This document shows, piece after piece, positions 7,816-15,978 of a DNA stretch of 64,000 bases. The stretch comes from GCA-2737725 sp965229355 (GTDB lineage Bacteria; Pseudomonadota; Alphaproteobacteria; Rhodospirillales; Rhodospirillaceae). Below the pieces are notes generated by a model. It did not search any database and was not told the origin of the DNA. It saw only the letters and a list, made by a program, of their open reading frames with translations. The position numbers were made by a program, and so were the translations under genes. The number at the start of each line of letters is the position of its first letter. The stretch's first letter is position 1. The stretch covers positions 3,224,001 to 3,288,000 of the forward strand of contig OZ245869.1 in NCBI GenBank assembly GCA_965229355.1, read 5' to 3'.

Positions 7816-9483
7816 TTAAGCGCGGAAAAGCGCTGCTAATCCTGCCGCATAGCGCGATGGGTCTTCAGCCAACGTTACGACATGGCCGCCGAGACGCTTG
7901 GCGTTCTCGGCATGCGGCCCATTGTTCAACGTGGCAATCGTCACGTTCTTTCCTGCGTTCGCGATCGTCGCATCGAGCGCACTTGCCACGAAGGCGGCAT
8001 GTGCTGACGCTGCTTTCAATAGATCAACCGCTTTGACGTGCACGGCATCGGCACTGAGGTTGGGCTGTGATTGAATGGCATTGGCGTGGGTTGGTTCAAA
8101 CCACGGCCAGTACAATTCAGCATCGCGCGCGACCGCCCAGGCTTCCATCAAATGCGCGCCGTACCATGACGGCGTGAGGGCCGGGACCAGTTGAGACTTT
8201 AGTTTAAGTTTGTCGTTTTCCTGAAAATTCCAGGGATCCACATAAGTCACCGGAATTCCCTGCTCTGGGGCCTGCATTTGCAGGGCGGCCGCGACCGCAG
8301 CACTCGCGCCAGATGCAATAATTTCGACTTCCCCGACTCCGAGATCATGGAGTGCTTCTGCAATGCTGTCGGCCATCTGCTGCACCGAGAATTGGTTCCC
8401 AGCCGAGGCGCCAGTGTCACCATGACCCGGCAAGTCAAATGCAAGAGTAGGGCGTTGACCGTGCAGCATCTGCTGCACCAACTGCCACTGCTTCGATGAA
8501 CGACCCGCATCGTGCAGCAACACGACAGGCTTGCCACTGCCGGTGTGTGAGCGGCGTAGGTAGATCTGACCATGCTTGGTCTTGGCCATGCTCTGCCACG
8601 GACGTGTGGAGATGGTCGCAGTTGCAGTATGTGGCGGTGTCTTGCCTTTGCAGTGTTGCTTGAACAGGTCCAGCGCACGCGCTTCAACTGCCATCGGTGT
8701 CGGATGACCTTCGCGTTTCACGCAAGCGGGCATGTCGTTCGGGATACGGTCCAAGTGCGCGTAAAGAACGTCTTGCTTGAACGCCATCACATGACACGGC
8801 GATGTCATGCCGCGTAAGCCTTTGATCGCATCGTAGGTGAAGGCCGCTTTGTACGCACGCAAGCCATCATTGGCACACCGGAAGAAGTCCATCATGAACG
8901 GCTGCAAAAAGTCAGCCGGTGGCACATCGAACGTCATGCGATTGGCGGCGGCTTTGCGGTACCACGGATAGAAAATCATCTGGTCGCGCATACGCACCCA
9001 CGACCATACCATATGCGAGCCATCATCGCGTGGGACGAGGGGCACGAAGTAGTTGGCCATCGTGTCCGAAACTTCTTCGGGTGTCGCGACGACATAACCG
9101 TTCAAGCAGCACACATCGGTGCGCTCAGGGTAGGCGCGGGCAAACTCGGCGGCGATCATGGCCCCCGTATGCGTGCCGTAGATGCCGCAACGATCAACGC
9201 CGATGGCATCCAGGAACTGCGCTAACGCTTCGGCGTAAGGTTCGATCAGCGGTGCTTCGCCGGGCAGGCTGTCGGACAGACCAAACGATGGTGTGTCAGG
9301 GGCAATGAACGTCAGGCCCACGTCCCCCCATTGATTGAGGAGATGCTCGTACTCTGCCGATGAGACGGGGCTTTGATGCAGCAGCACAACCGTGGGGCCG
9401 CTGCCGGATTTGCGGTAGTGTACTTGGCGTGGGGCAGTGCCCGGCACGTCGATGGTGGCGAAATGCCGGGTGATCTGAACCAC
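7816..9483 (-). CDS. Tandem fusion of two alpha/beta-hydrolase domains
   Basis: A 555-residue protein with two complete alpha/beta-hydrolase folds in line, about residues 1-280 and 300-555. Domain 1 shows 'VVLLHQSP' (oxyanion region), 'APDTPSFGLSD' and an elbow 'GTHTG' (103-107) with His at the nucleophile position in place of Ser/Asp/Cys. A likely catalytic-type His follows in 'REGHPTP'. Domain 2 shows 'VVLLHDAG', 'FDLPGHGDTG' and an elbow 'GASAA' (392-396) that keeps Ser394 but lacks the last Gly. There is no leader, so it is cytoplasmic. It abuts the IclR gene on the same strand and probably belongs to that catabolic locus. A C-C, amide or ester hydrolase role is possible, but both active sites are atypical. 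Confidence 0.82.
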   Translation of the reverse strand: MVQITRHFATIDVPGTAPRQVHYRKSGSGPTVVLLHQSPVSSAEYEHLLNQWGDVGLTFIAPDTPSFGLSDSLPGEAPLIEPYAEALAQFLDAIGVDRCGIYGTHTGAMIAAEFARAYPERTDVCCLNGYVVATPEEVSDTMANYFVPLVPRDDGSHMVWSWVRMRDQMIFYPWYRKAAANRMTFDVPPADFLQPFMMDFFRCANDGLRAYKAAFTYDAIKGLRGMTSPCHVMAFKQDVLYAHLDRIPNDMPACVKREGHPTPMAVEARALDLFKQHCKGKTPPHTATATISTRPWQSMAKTKHGQIYLRRSHTGSGKPVVLLHDAGRSSKQWQLVQQMLHGQRPTLAFDLPGHGDTGASAGNQFSVQQMADSIAEALHDLGVGEVEIIASGASAAVAAALQMQAPEQGIPVTYVDPWNFQENDKLKLKSQLVPALTPSWYGAHLMEAWAVARDAELYWPWFEPTHANAIQSQPNLSADAVHVKAVDLLKAASAHAAFVASALDATIANAGKNVTIATLNNGPHAENAKRLGGHVVTLAEDPSRYAAGLAALFRA

Positions 9484-9507
9484 GGAGAACCTTTTAGAAC
9501 TGAAGCG

Positions 9508-10341
9508 TTATTGGTGTTGCGGATAAGCTTCGAAAGCCTTGCCGATTTCTTCTGCCGTACGCTTCATGAAGGGCACGTACTTTTCAACGGCCTGATCAGG
9601 CGTCATGGCAGAGCGAATAAAGCGCATCACCAAACCTGCCAGCACACGACCTCTCGCGAAGACCGGCACAGCCAAGTTTAACTCGGCCAACGCCGGGTTG
9701 TCATACATCGCCCAGCCGTTCTTCCGAACTTCGGCTATGATGCGGTTCACCAGCGCTTTGTCGCGCGACAATTTGTCTTCGGGGCGATCTGAACGGCTGA
9801 GCACGTCGAGCATGGTCGAGCGTTGTTCTTCGCTGCAGAAGGCCATGTGAACGCGGCCTGACGAACTGCCCAACACCGGTACACGCACGCCGGCTGAATA
9901 ACGTTCCAATGCCAGCGGGCTGTCTTTGTCGGTGGTTTCACGCACCAACATCGACGTGCCATGCAGGGTTGAGATCGCCAGCGGCCACACAACTTCGCGG
10001 CCCAATTTGGTGATGAGCGGCTTGGCGATGTCATGCACCCACGCTTCGTCATCAAAGCCATCCGACAGCGCACGCACTTTCAACGTCAGGCGATAACGAT
10101 CATCGGACGGATCGCGGATCGCATAACCCGCAACGCACAGCGTTTCCAAAACACGATATGCGGTGGTGCGCGGCAGGCGCACGGCCTTCGCGATATCGGT
10201 TACGGTCGCACCGTTGTGGCGGTTCAATTCCTGCAATGTATCCAGACCTCGCATCAGCGCTCGGATCGGGCGGACGGAATCCGCGCCTTCGCCGCCTGCT
10301 GCTGCTTCGCCGTCGTCTAAGTCTTCAAGTTCGTCTGACAT
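9508..10341 (-). CDS. IclR-family transcriptional regulator
   Basis: A 277-residue regulator from the ATG at 10341, with GGAACC upstream. A winged helix-turn-helix lies at about residues 25-85 (ATVTDIAKAVRLPRTTAYRVLETL) and an IclR effector domain fills the rest. It lies divergent to the flavin-reductase/monooxygenase genes and directly upstream, on its own strand, of the double hydrolase gene 25 bp away. IclR members near such loci usually respond to an aromatic acid or a ring-cleavage product; here the 205-bp divergent region 10342-10546 should hold its operators. The first residues are acidic and probably disordered. Confidence 0.88.
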   Translation of the reverse strand: MSDELEDLDDGEAAAGGEGADSVRPIRALMRGLDTLQELNRHNGATVTDIAKAVRLPRTTAYRVLETLCVAGYAIRDPSDDRYRLTLKVRALSDGFDDEAWVHDIAKPLITKLGREVVWPLAISTLHGTSMLVRETTDKDSPLALERYSAGVRVPVLGSSSGRVHMAFCSEEQRSTMLDVLSRSDRPEDKLSRDKALVNRIIAEVRKNGWAMYDNPALAELNLAVPVFARGRVLAGLVMRFIRSAMTPDQAVEKYVPFMKRTAEEIGKAFEAYPQHQ

Positions 10342-10546
10342 GGTGGTTCCGTTATTGCGATGAAGGTCTTCTGGTGAACCTCTAGTTCGATTTGGGTTCA
10401 CCCTTGCGGAGGCGCTCTGATAACCTACCGCTGGATGGACAGGTGGGCAGCGTAGCCCAATGTCCAACAGGTGGATATATGTTTTTGCGGCCATGCTGGT
10501 TTGGGCTATAGGACTTAGGTTCCCGGCGGCCAAAGATGAGGAAGAC

Positions 10547-11080
10547 GTGACCAATCAAGCTATAAATCCGCTGACTTTTGAAGGCATTACGGCTGTCGAC
10601 CCCATGGCTGATGAGGAGGCGCGCCGTGCGTTTCGCCGCAGTCTCGGACAATTCGCCACAGGCGTTACGGTTATGACGACCCTGAATCCAGAAGGCGTCC
10701 GCGTCGGCATGACAGTGAATTCCTTCAATTCGTTGTCCTTAGACCCGCCGCTGATTCTCTGGAGCATCGCTAAAACGACGCCCGCCTTTAACTATTTCCA
10801 ACCGCAACAAGCCTTTGCTGTGAATATCCTGGCTTCGGGCCAAGAAGACTGGGCCCGCCAGATGGCGAAGTCGGGGGCCGACAAATTCCAGAACGTCAGC
10901 CTGATGGATGGCCGTGGCGGGGTGCCGCTGTTGGAAGGCTGCGTGGTGTACTTCGAGTGCGACGTTTGGGCCCGATATCCGGGTGGGGATCACGATATCA
11001 TCGTCGGTCACGTGAAGCGCGTGCTCAACACTGGTAAAGACCCGCTGCTATTTCACAACGGAGCGTTTCGTTCGTTCTAA
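10547..11080 (+). CDS. Flavin reductase (HpaC-type) domain protein
   Basis: A 177-residue protein from GTG at 10547, with GAGGAAG just upstream. A longer frame starting at 10460 would add 29 mostly hydrophobic residues and overlaps the promoter region, so I did not use it. The flavin-reductase-like split barrel is clear: 'FRRSLGQFATGVTVMTT', 'VGMTVNSFNSLSLDPPLILWSI', 'FAVNILASGQ' and 'GDHDIIVGHV'. The family supplies reduced FMN/FAD to two-component monooxygenases. It is the first gene of the + strand catabolic cluster. The neighbouring monooxygenase is of the single-component FAD/NAD(P)H type, so the partner is not obvious. Confidence 0.85.
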   Translation: MTNQAINPLTFEGITAVDPMADEEARRAFRRSLGQFATGVTVMTTLNPEGVRVGMTVNSFNSLSLDPPLILWSIAKTTPAFNYFQPQQAFAVNILASGQEDWARQMAKSGADKFQNVSLMDGRGGVPLLEGCVVYFECDVWARYPGGDHDIIVGHVKRVLNTGKDPLLFHNGAFRSF

Positions 11081-11129
11081 AGGACGTTTCGCCCACAACG
11101 CGATCAGTTGCCGGGCGGACCTTGCTGGG

Positions 11130-11139
11130 GTGTATACAC
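11130..11139. promoter_or_regulatory. Short perfect palindrome upstream of the monooxygenase
   Basis: The 10-bp palindrome GTGTATACAC lies in the 121-bp gap between the flavin reductase and the monooxygenase, 62 bp before the latter's start. Sites of this kind are often regulator-binding. It is short enough to occur by chance. Confidence 0.25.
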
Positions 11140-11201
11140 TCTGGCACATCCGTTCGGACGACCATTGAGTTCAATAAATTCGAGCTGTTTTGAGAGGGCG
11201 T

Positions 11202-12413
11202 ATGGCTTTTCCTGGGAAAGATCCGATCATCATTTGTGGCGCAGGCCCTGTTGGCGGCGTCACCGCGCTGTACTTGGCCCGTGAAGGGTTCAACGTCATC
11301 CTTCTTGAGAAAGAGAAGGTGCTTCCGGAAGATTTGCGCGCGTCCACATTCCATCCGCCGTCGATGGACATGCTGGATCGCTTAGACCTCATGCCGCGCC
11401 TGATCAGCTTGGGTCTGATCGTGCCGAAGTATCAGTACCGGGATCGCCGCACCGGCGAGATCGCCGAGTTCGATATGTCGGCCATTAAGGATGAAACCAA
11501 GCATCCGTATCGCTTGCAGTGCGAGCAATGGCGCTTGAACAAAATCTGTGTCGAAGAGTTGAACAAAATTCCGAACGCCAAAGTGTTGTTCGAGCACGGT
11601 GTGATCAAAGTGCTGGATCAAGATGCGGATGGCGTGAACGTTCTGATCAGCACGCCGGACGGCGAAAAGACCATGCGTGCCTCGTACCTGATTGGTGCCG
11701 AAGGTGCCAACAGCATGGTCCGCCAAACCTCTGGCCTGACATACGAAGGTTTGACGTACCCCGAGAAATTCCTGGTCGCCTCCACACCATACCCTCTCGA
11801 GAAGTTCCTGCCGCGTTTGGCTGGCGTGAACTATGTCTCGGACCCGGACGAGTGGTGCGTGGTGCTTCGCTGCAATAACTTGTGGCGCGTGCTGTTCCCC
11901 ACCACACCAGGCGATGCGAACGAAAAGCTGTTGTCGGATGCTTACATCCAAGATCGCTTACAGCACTTGGCGCCGAAGCAAGGTGACTACGAGATCGGTC
12001 ACCGCACGTTGTACAACGTGCACCAGCGCGTCGCGAACACCTATCGTTTGGGGCGTATCATCCTGGCCGGTGACGCAGCGCACATCAACAATCCGCTGGG
12101 CGGCATGGGTATGAATGGCGGTCTGCATGACGCGTTCAACTTGGTCGAGAAGTTCTTGGCTGTCCGTGACGGCAAAGCCGAAGAAAGCGCGGCCTTCGAT
12201 CTGTATGATCGTCAGCGTCGCATCACGGCGACGAAGTTTGTGCAAGAGCACACCATCGCGAACAAGAAGCTGATGGAAGAGAAAGATCCCGATGCGCAAA
12301 AGAAGCGTCAGGCGGATTTCATGCGCCAAGCCAACGATCCGGTGCTGGCGAAGAAGTTCCTGATGAAGACATCAATGATCAACGTCCTTCGCGAATCATA
12401 TGCGATTCAATAA
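11202..12413 (+). CDS. FAD-dependent aromatic-ring monooxygenase
   Basis: A 403-residue group A flavoprotein hydroxylase. The start ATG at 11202 follows GAGAGGG. The dinucleotide-binding motif is at the N-terminus (ICGAGPVGGVTALYLA). The middle motif is 'LIGAEGANSMVR', with Glu in place of the usual Asp of the 'DG' motif. The second FAD motif is 'LAGDAAHINNPLGGMGMNGG'. The family hydroxylates phenolic or N-heteroaromatic acids with NAD(P)H and O2 (PheA/TfdB, MhpA and NicC relatives). The genes that follow suggest that the product is opened and processed to small dicarboxylates. The substrate itself cannot be read from the sequence. Confidence 0.88.
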   Translation: MAFPGKDPIIICGAGPVGGVTALYLAREGFNVILLEKEKVLPEDLRASTFHPPSMDMLDRLDLMPRLISLGLIVPKYQYRDRRTGEIAEFDMSAIKDETKHPYRLQCEQWRLNKICVEELNKIPNAKVLFEHGVIKVLDQDADGVNVLISTPDGEKTMRASYLIGAEGANSMVRQTSGLTYEGLTYPEKFLVASTPYPLEKFLPRLAGVNYVSDPDEWCVVLRCNNLWRVLFPTTPGDANEKLLSDAYIQDRLQHLAPKQGDYEIGHRTLYNVHQRVANTYRLGRIILAGDAAHINNPLGGMGMNGGLHDAFNLVEKFLAVRDGKAEESAAFDLYDRQRRITATKFVQEHTIANKKLMEEKDPDAQKKRQADFMRQANDPVLAKKFLMKTSMINVLRESYAIQ

Positions 12414-12468
12414 AGGCACGATTCAGTAATAAGGGAAGCCGCAAGGCTATTACTCGGAGAGCACTTAC

Positions 12469-13230
12469 ATGGTTGATTCACTCGGCTACCGCATGAAATT
12501 CGGCGTGATCGCGCCGTCCACGAACACTTCAGTGGAACCTGAATACGCGCTGATGCAACCGCGCGGCGTTACCAACCACTTCAGCCGCATCGTCATCCCT
12601 GATGATCCGGTGCGGAACGACAAAGAATTCGAACAACTGCTGGTCAACATCCGTGGCGCCACGGAAGACGGTCTTGATGCTGTCATGACCTGTTCGCCCG
12701 ACTACGTGATCATGGGCATGAGCGCTGAGACCTTCTGGGATGGCGCTGGTGGGGCCGACAAGCTGAAGCGCAAAATGGAAAAGCGCGCGAAAATCAAAGT
12801 GTCGCTGGGCTCGCACGCTTGCGAAGAGGCCTTAAAAACCTACCAAAAGCTGACCAAAAAGAAGATCAAGCGCGTGGCTGTGTTAACGCCCTACATGCCG
12901 GTGGGCGACAAGAACGTGCGCAAATTCTTTGCCGACAACGGCTATGACGTGATCTCGCTGATCGGTCTGAAATCACCCAGCCCGATGTTGATTGCCCATG
13001 AGCCGCCGGAAAAGCTGCGTAAAGCTATCATGGAACTGAACGCGTCGAACCCCGATGCGATCATCCAAGTTGGTACCAACTTGGCCTGCGTCGATGTGGC
13101 GCAAGAAGCTGAACGTTGGTTGGACAAGCCGGTTATTGCCATTAACGCTGCGACCTATTGGTATTCGCTGCGTGATGCGGGCATTAAGGACCGTATGGAA
13201 GGCTTTGGTCGTCTTCTTGCCGAAGCTTAA
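12469..13230 (+). CDS. Maleate cis-trans isomerase / arylmalonate decarboxylase-like protein (Asp/Glu racemase superfamily)
   Basis: A 253-residue protein with the superfamily N-terminus 'GVIAPSTNTSVEPEY' and the late element 'PDAIIQVGTNLACVDV...KPVIAINAATYWYSLR'. Known maleate isomerases use a pair of Cys residues. The position after the central strand 'PDYVIMGMS' carries Met where the first Cys normally stands; the visible Cys residues are C75 and the one in 'NLACVD'. The chemistry may therefore differ from NicE. The position in the operon after a ring hydroxylase fits conversion of a ring-cleavage product. The gap to the monooxygenase is 55 bp. Confidence 0.78.
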   Translation: MVDSLGYRMKFGVIAPSTNTSVEPEYALMQPRGVTNHFSRIVIPDDPVRNDKEFEQLLVNIRGATEDGLDAVMTCSPDYVIMGMSAETFWDGAGGADKLKRKMEKRAKIKVSLGSHACEEALKTYQKLTKKKIKRVAVLTPYMPVGDKNVRKFFADNGYDVISLIGLKSPSPMLIAHEPPEKLRKAIMELNASNPDAIIQVGTNLACVDVAQEAERWLDKPVIAINAATYWYSLRDAGIKDRMEGFGRLLAEA

Positions 13231-13288
13231 GCTGGCAGAAGCTTAAAGTTCTACCGCGTATTTGGTTTCTTTCTCAGGAGTGACTTTA

Positions 13289-14203
13289 GTGACGATGCGT
13301 TATCCGTTCTCGGCCATTGCAAAACGCGGGCCTTTAAAATGGCCCGATGGCAAGAAGGTTGCTCTGATCCTTACGCTCAATCTCGAGACGTGGGATATGA
13401 CGAAAGACACCGAGAAAGCGTATTACGCCGGTGGTCCGCCGATTTTACCCGACGTGCTTCCTGGTAATGTCGCCGACTTCCCGAACTTCACGTGGCGTGA
13501 GTACGGCCAGCGCGTCGGCATCTGGCGTTTGTTCGATGCCTTCGACAAAGCCAAGGTGCCTGCAAGCTGCACGATCAATGCCAAGACCGCGCTGATCCGC
13601 CCTGACATCGCCCGCGCCCCGCAAGAGCGCGGCTGGGAAGTTCTGGCCCACAACTACGAGCAAGGTGAGTTGCTTTCTGACTTCGCAAAAGACCCGAAGA
13701 AAGAGCGCGAAATCATCGAAGCGACGTTGAAGGTGTACAAAGAATTCTACGGCAAGCCCGCGCGTGGCTGGTTGTCGTCGTCTTTGCGCGGCACCGTCAA
13801 CACACCAGGCATTTTGAAAGAGCACGGCCTGATCCACTACTGCGACATCATGAACGATGATCAGCCGTATTTGATCGAAACCGATCATGGCCCGATTGTC
13901 TCGACGCCGTACACCAACGAGATCAACGACTTCACGATTCTAACCCGTCGTGGCCACAACACCGACGAATTCCGTGACATTCTGAAAGAAGAACTGACCG
14001 TTCTGCACGAAGAAGCCACCGAACAAGGTTCGGGCCGCATGATGAATGTAGGCTTACACCCGCACGTGTCGGGCCGCGCTTATCGGGTTCGTGCGTTGAA
14101 GGAATTCTTGGCCTACGCCAAGACCTTGCCGGGCGTTTGGTTCGCCACCCGCGAACAAGTGGCTGAGTGGTACTTGGCCAACCACAAGGGTCACATTGTC
14201 TAA
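13289..14203 (+). CDS. Polysaccharide-deacetylase-fold protein (PuuE allantoinase-like)
   Basis: 304 residues from GTG at 13289, with AGGAG 8 bp upstream; an ATG two codons later is possible. The end follows the PuuE-like branch closely: 'RGWLSSSLRGTVNTPGILKEHG', 'CDIMNDDQPY', 'GLHPHVSGRAYR' and 'VWFATREQVAEWY'. That branch acts on ureides and related amides, not chitin. The usual first metal Asp pair is not seen ('LTLNLETWD' instead), so metal binding may be altered. It sits between the isomerase-like gene and aldehyde dehydrogenase and probably hydrolyses a C-N bond in the pathway (inference). Confidence 0.8.
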   Translation: MTMRYPFSAIAKRGPLKWPDGKKVALILTLNLETWDMTKDTEKAYYAGGPPILPDVLPGNVADFPNFTWREYGQRVGIWRLFDAFDKAKVPASCTINAKTALIRPDIARAPQERGWEVLAHNYEQGELLSDFAKDPKKEREIIEATLKVYKEFYGKPARGWLSSSLRGTVNTPGILKEHGLIHYCDIMNDDQPYLIETDHGPIVSTPYTNEINDFTILTRRGHNTDEFRDILKEELTVLHEEATEQGSGRMMNVGLHPHVSGRAYRVRALKEFLAYAKTLPGVWFATREQVAEWYLANHKGHIV

Positions 14204-14211
14204 GCTTTTCT

Positions 14212-14241
14212 CGGTATACGGCAGCTAACAGCTGTATACCG
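14212..14241 (+). other. Two-part hairpin after the deacetylase-like gene
   Basis: Outer arms CGGTATAC/GTATACCG and inner arms CAGCT/AGCTG can form a bulged hairpin immediately downstream of the stop codon. No T-run follows. It may protect the 3' end of the mRNA or be a binding site; the proper terminator is 27 bp further on. Confidence 0.4.
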
Positions 14242-14267
14242 GTTACTATAGCGACCACAGTTCGGAG

Positions 14268-14312
14268 GTCCGGCGGATCAGGCTTGAAAGCCTGCCGCCG
14301 GACTTGTCTTTT
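14268..14312 (+). terminator. Rho-independent terminator of the monooxygenase operon
   Basis: A long GC-rich stem (GTCCGGCGG with CCGCCGGAC, plus inner GGCTT/AGCC pairing) is followed by TTGTCTTTT. It separates the monooxygenase-deacetylase operon from the aldehyde dehydrogenase gene, which therefore should have its own promoter. Confidence 0.85.
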
Positions 14313-14322
14313 ATGGGCCATC

Positions 14323-14352
14323 GAATTCGCTAGTATTGAATTCGCTAATATT
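14323..14352. repeat. Tandem 15-bp repeat upstream of aldehyde dehydrogenase
   Basis: GAATTCGCTAGTATT is followed at once by GAATTCGCTAATATT, differing at one base. The pair lies just behind the terminator and 47 bp upstream of the dehydrogenase start, where promoter elements are expected. It may be a double binding site or a slipped duplication. Confidence 0.55.
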
Positions 14353-14398
14353 GAAGCGGGCAGAGGCATTGCGCCTTGGCCTATATCGGGGAGCGCCC

Positions 14399-15910
14399 AT
14401 GAATCTCATCGTCAACGAACTGCAACCATCCAACCCTAACGCCCTCAAATTCTTGGCCAACAAGGACAAGAAAATGCTGATTGGCGCGAACTGGGTGGAT
14501 GCGAAGTCAGGCCAGCGCCTCAACAGCCATGACCCGGCCACAGGCCGCGTGAACGGCACCATTCCGCGCGCGGCTAAGGAAGACGTTGATCTGGCTGTGA
14601 AGGCTGCGCGCGAAGCATTTGAATCAGGCGTGTGGCGGAATAAAACCCCGGATGATCGTGGCCGCGTTCTGTGGCGCATCGCTGAGTTGATTGAAACCAA
14701 CGCGCAAGAACTAATCGAGTTGGAATCACTCGACCAAGGCAAGCCGTTGTATGTGGCTGGCGCTGAAATTTACGGTGCGGCTGCGCAGTTCCGTTTCTAT
14801 GCGGGCATGTGCACGAAGATCGAAGGCCAAACCATGCAGCCGTCGATCAATTACCAACCGGCTGGCAAGCGCGTGATTGCGCACACTTTAAAAGAAGCTC
14901 TAGGCGTTGTGGCGGCGATCATGCCGTGGAACAGCCCGCTGGTTCTGGAAGCCATGAAGCTCGCGCCAATTTTGGCTGCGGGTTGCTCGGTGGTGATGAA
15001 GCCTGCCGAAGATACCTCACTGAGCACGGTGCGCTTAGGCGAACTGATGCTGGAAGCAGGCTTGCCGCCGGGCGTGTTCAACTTGGTCACTGGTTTGGGT
15101 GGCGAAGTGGGCCAAGCTTTGGCCGAACACATGGACGTTGATAAAGTGGCGTTCACAGGCTCGACCGCCACGGGCCGTAAAATTCTGCAAGCAGCCCAAG
15201 GCAACTTGAAGAAAGTGGCGTTGGAACTGGGCGGCAAGTCGCCGACCATCGTGTTTGATGATGCTGAATTGGATATGGCCATTCCGGGGGCAGCTAACGC
15301 GATCCTGTGGAACACAGGGCAGGTGTGCGTGGCCGGGTCGCGCCTTTATATCCAAAAGAAAGTGTTCGATAAGGTTGTCGCGGGCATTGCCGATATCGCG
15401 AAGGGCATGAAGCTGGGTCACGGTCTTGATCCAACCACGCAGTTGGGTCCTGTGGTCAACCGCGTGCAAGCCGACAAAGTGAAAAGCTACATCGACAGCG
15501 GCATCAGCGAAGGTGCTGAAGTTGTGACCGGTGGCCAGCAATTAGGCCCCAACAGCACGTTCATCTCGCCGACCGTCATCACCAAAGTGAAGCCGAGCAT
15601 GAAGATCGTGCGCGAAGAAATCTTTGGGCCGGTGGTGGTCGCAACACCGTTCGACACCATTGAAGAAGTGCAGCACTTAGCCAACGACACGCGTTATGGC
15701 TTGGCCTCCAGCATCTGGAGCCAAAACCTCTCGACCGTGCATCGCTTGGCCGCTGATTTGCGTGCAGGCACCGTGTGGGTGAACTGCCACCACTTCTTCG
15801 ATCCGGCACAGCCCATCGGCGGCTACAAAGAGTCAGGCTTCAGCCGTGATAACGGCATGCAAGCTGTTGAGAACTACCTGGAAACCAAAACGGTTTGCAT
15901 GGTTGTGTAA
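14399..15910 (+). CDS. NAD(P)-dependent aldehyde dehydrogenase
   Basis: 503 residues from ATG at 14399, preceded by GGGGAG; a frame opening at 14336 would run through the repeat region. Classical ALDH features are intact: 'MPWNSPL' and 'MKPAEDT' for cofactor binding, the general-base Glu in 'LELGGKSP', the catalytic Cys in 'GQVCVAGSR', and 'EEIFGPVV' near the end. It should oxidise an aldehyde to an acid in the cytoplasm, probably a semialdehyde of the adjacent pathway. A terminator follows directly. Confidence 0.92.
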   Translation: MNLIVNELQPSNPNALKFLANKDKKMLIGANWVDAKSGQRLNSHDPATGRVNGTIPRAAKEDVDLAVKAAREAFESGVWRNKTPDDRGRVLWRIAELIETNAQELIELESLDQGKPLYVAGAEIYGAAAQFRFYAGMCTKIEGQTMQPSINYQPAGKRVIAHTLKEALGVVAAIMPWNSPLVLEAMKLAPILAAGCSVVMKPAEDTSLSTVRLGELMLEAGLPPGVFNLVTGLGGEVGQALAEHMDVDKVAFTGSTATGRKILQAAQGNLKKVALELGGKSPTIVFDDAELDMAIPGAANAILWNTGQVCVAGSRLYIQKKVFDKVVAGIADIAKGMKLGHGLDPTTQLGPVVNRVQADKVKSYIDSGISEGAEVVTGGQQLGPNSTFISPTVITKVKPSMKIVREEIFGPVVVATPFDTIEEVQHLANDTRYGLASSIWSQNLSTVHRLAADLRAGTVWVNCHHFFDPAQPIGGYKESGFSRDNGMQAVENYLETKTVCMVV

Positions 15911-15935
15911 TACGTTGCAACAAGTGCAATATATT

Positions 15936-15970
15936 TACGGCCTTCCCGAGAGGGAGGGCCGTATTTGTTT
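15936..15970 (+). terminator. Rho-independent terminator after aldehyde dehydrogenase
   Basis: A 12-bp stem TACGGCCTTCCC/GGGAGGGCCGTA has a GAGA tetraloop and is followed by TTTGTTT. It lies 25 bp behind the stop codon and just before the convergent AT-rich gene. Confidence 0.88.
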
Positions 15971-15978
15971 GTGAGGTT

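Noticed and set aside
10460..10546. N-terminal extension of the flavin reductase
   Set aside because: It adds hydrophobic residues in the promoter region, and GTG at 10547 has a better ribosome site.
11130..14241. GTATAC-type palindromes as sites of one shared regulator
   Set aside because: Six-base cores occur by chance about once per 4 kb; only the 16-bp palindrome at 28721 is convincing as an operator.
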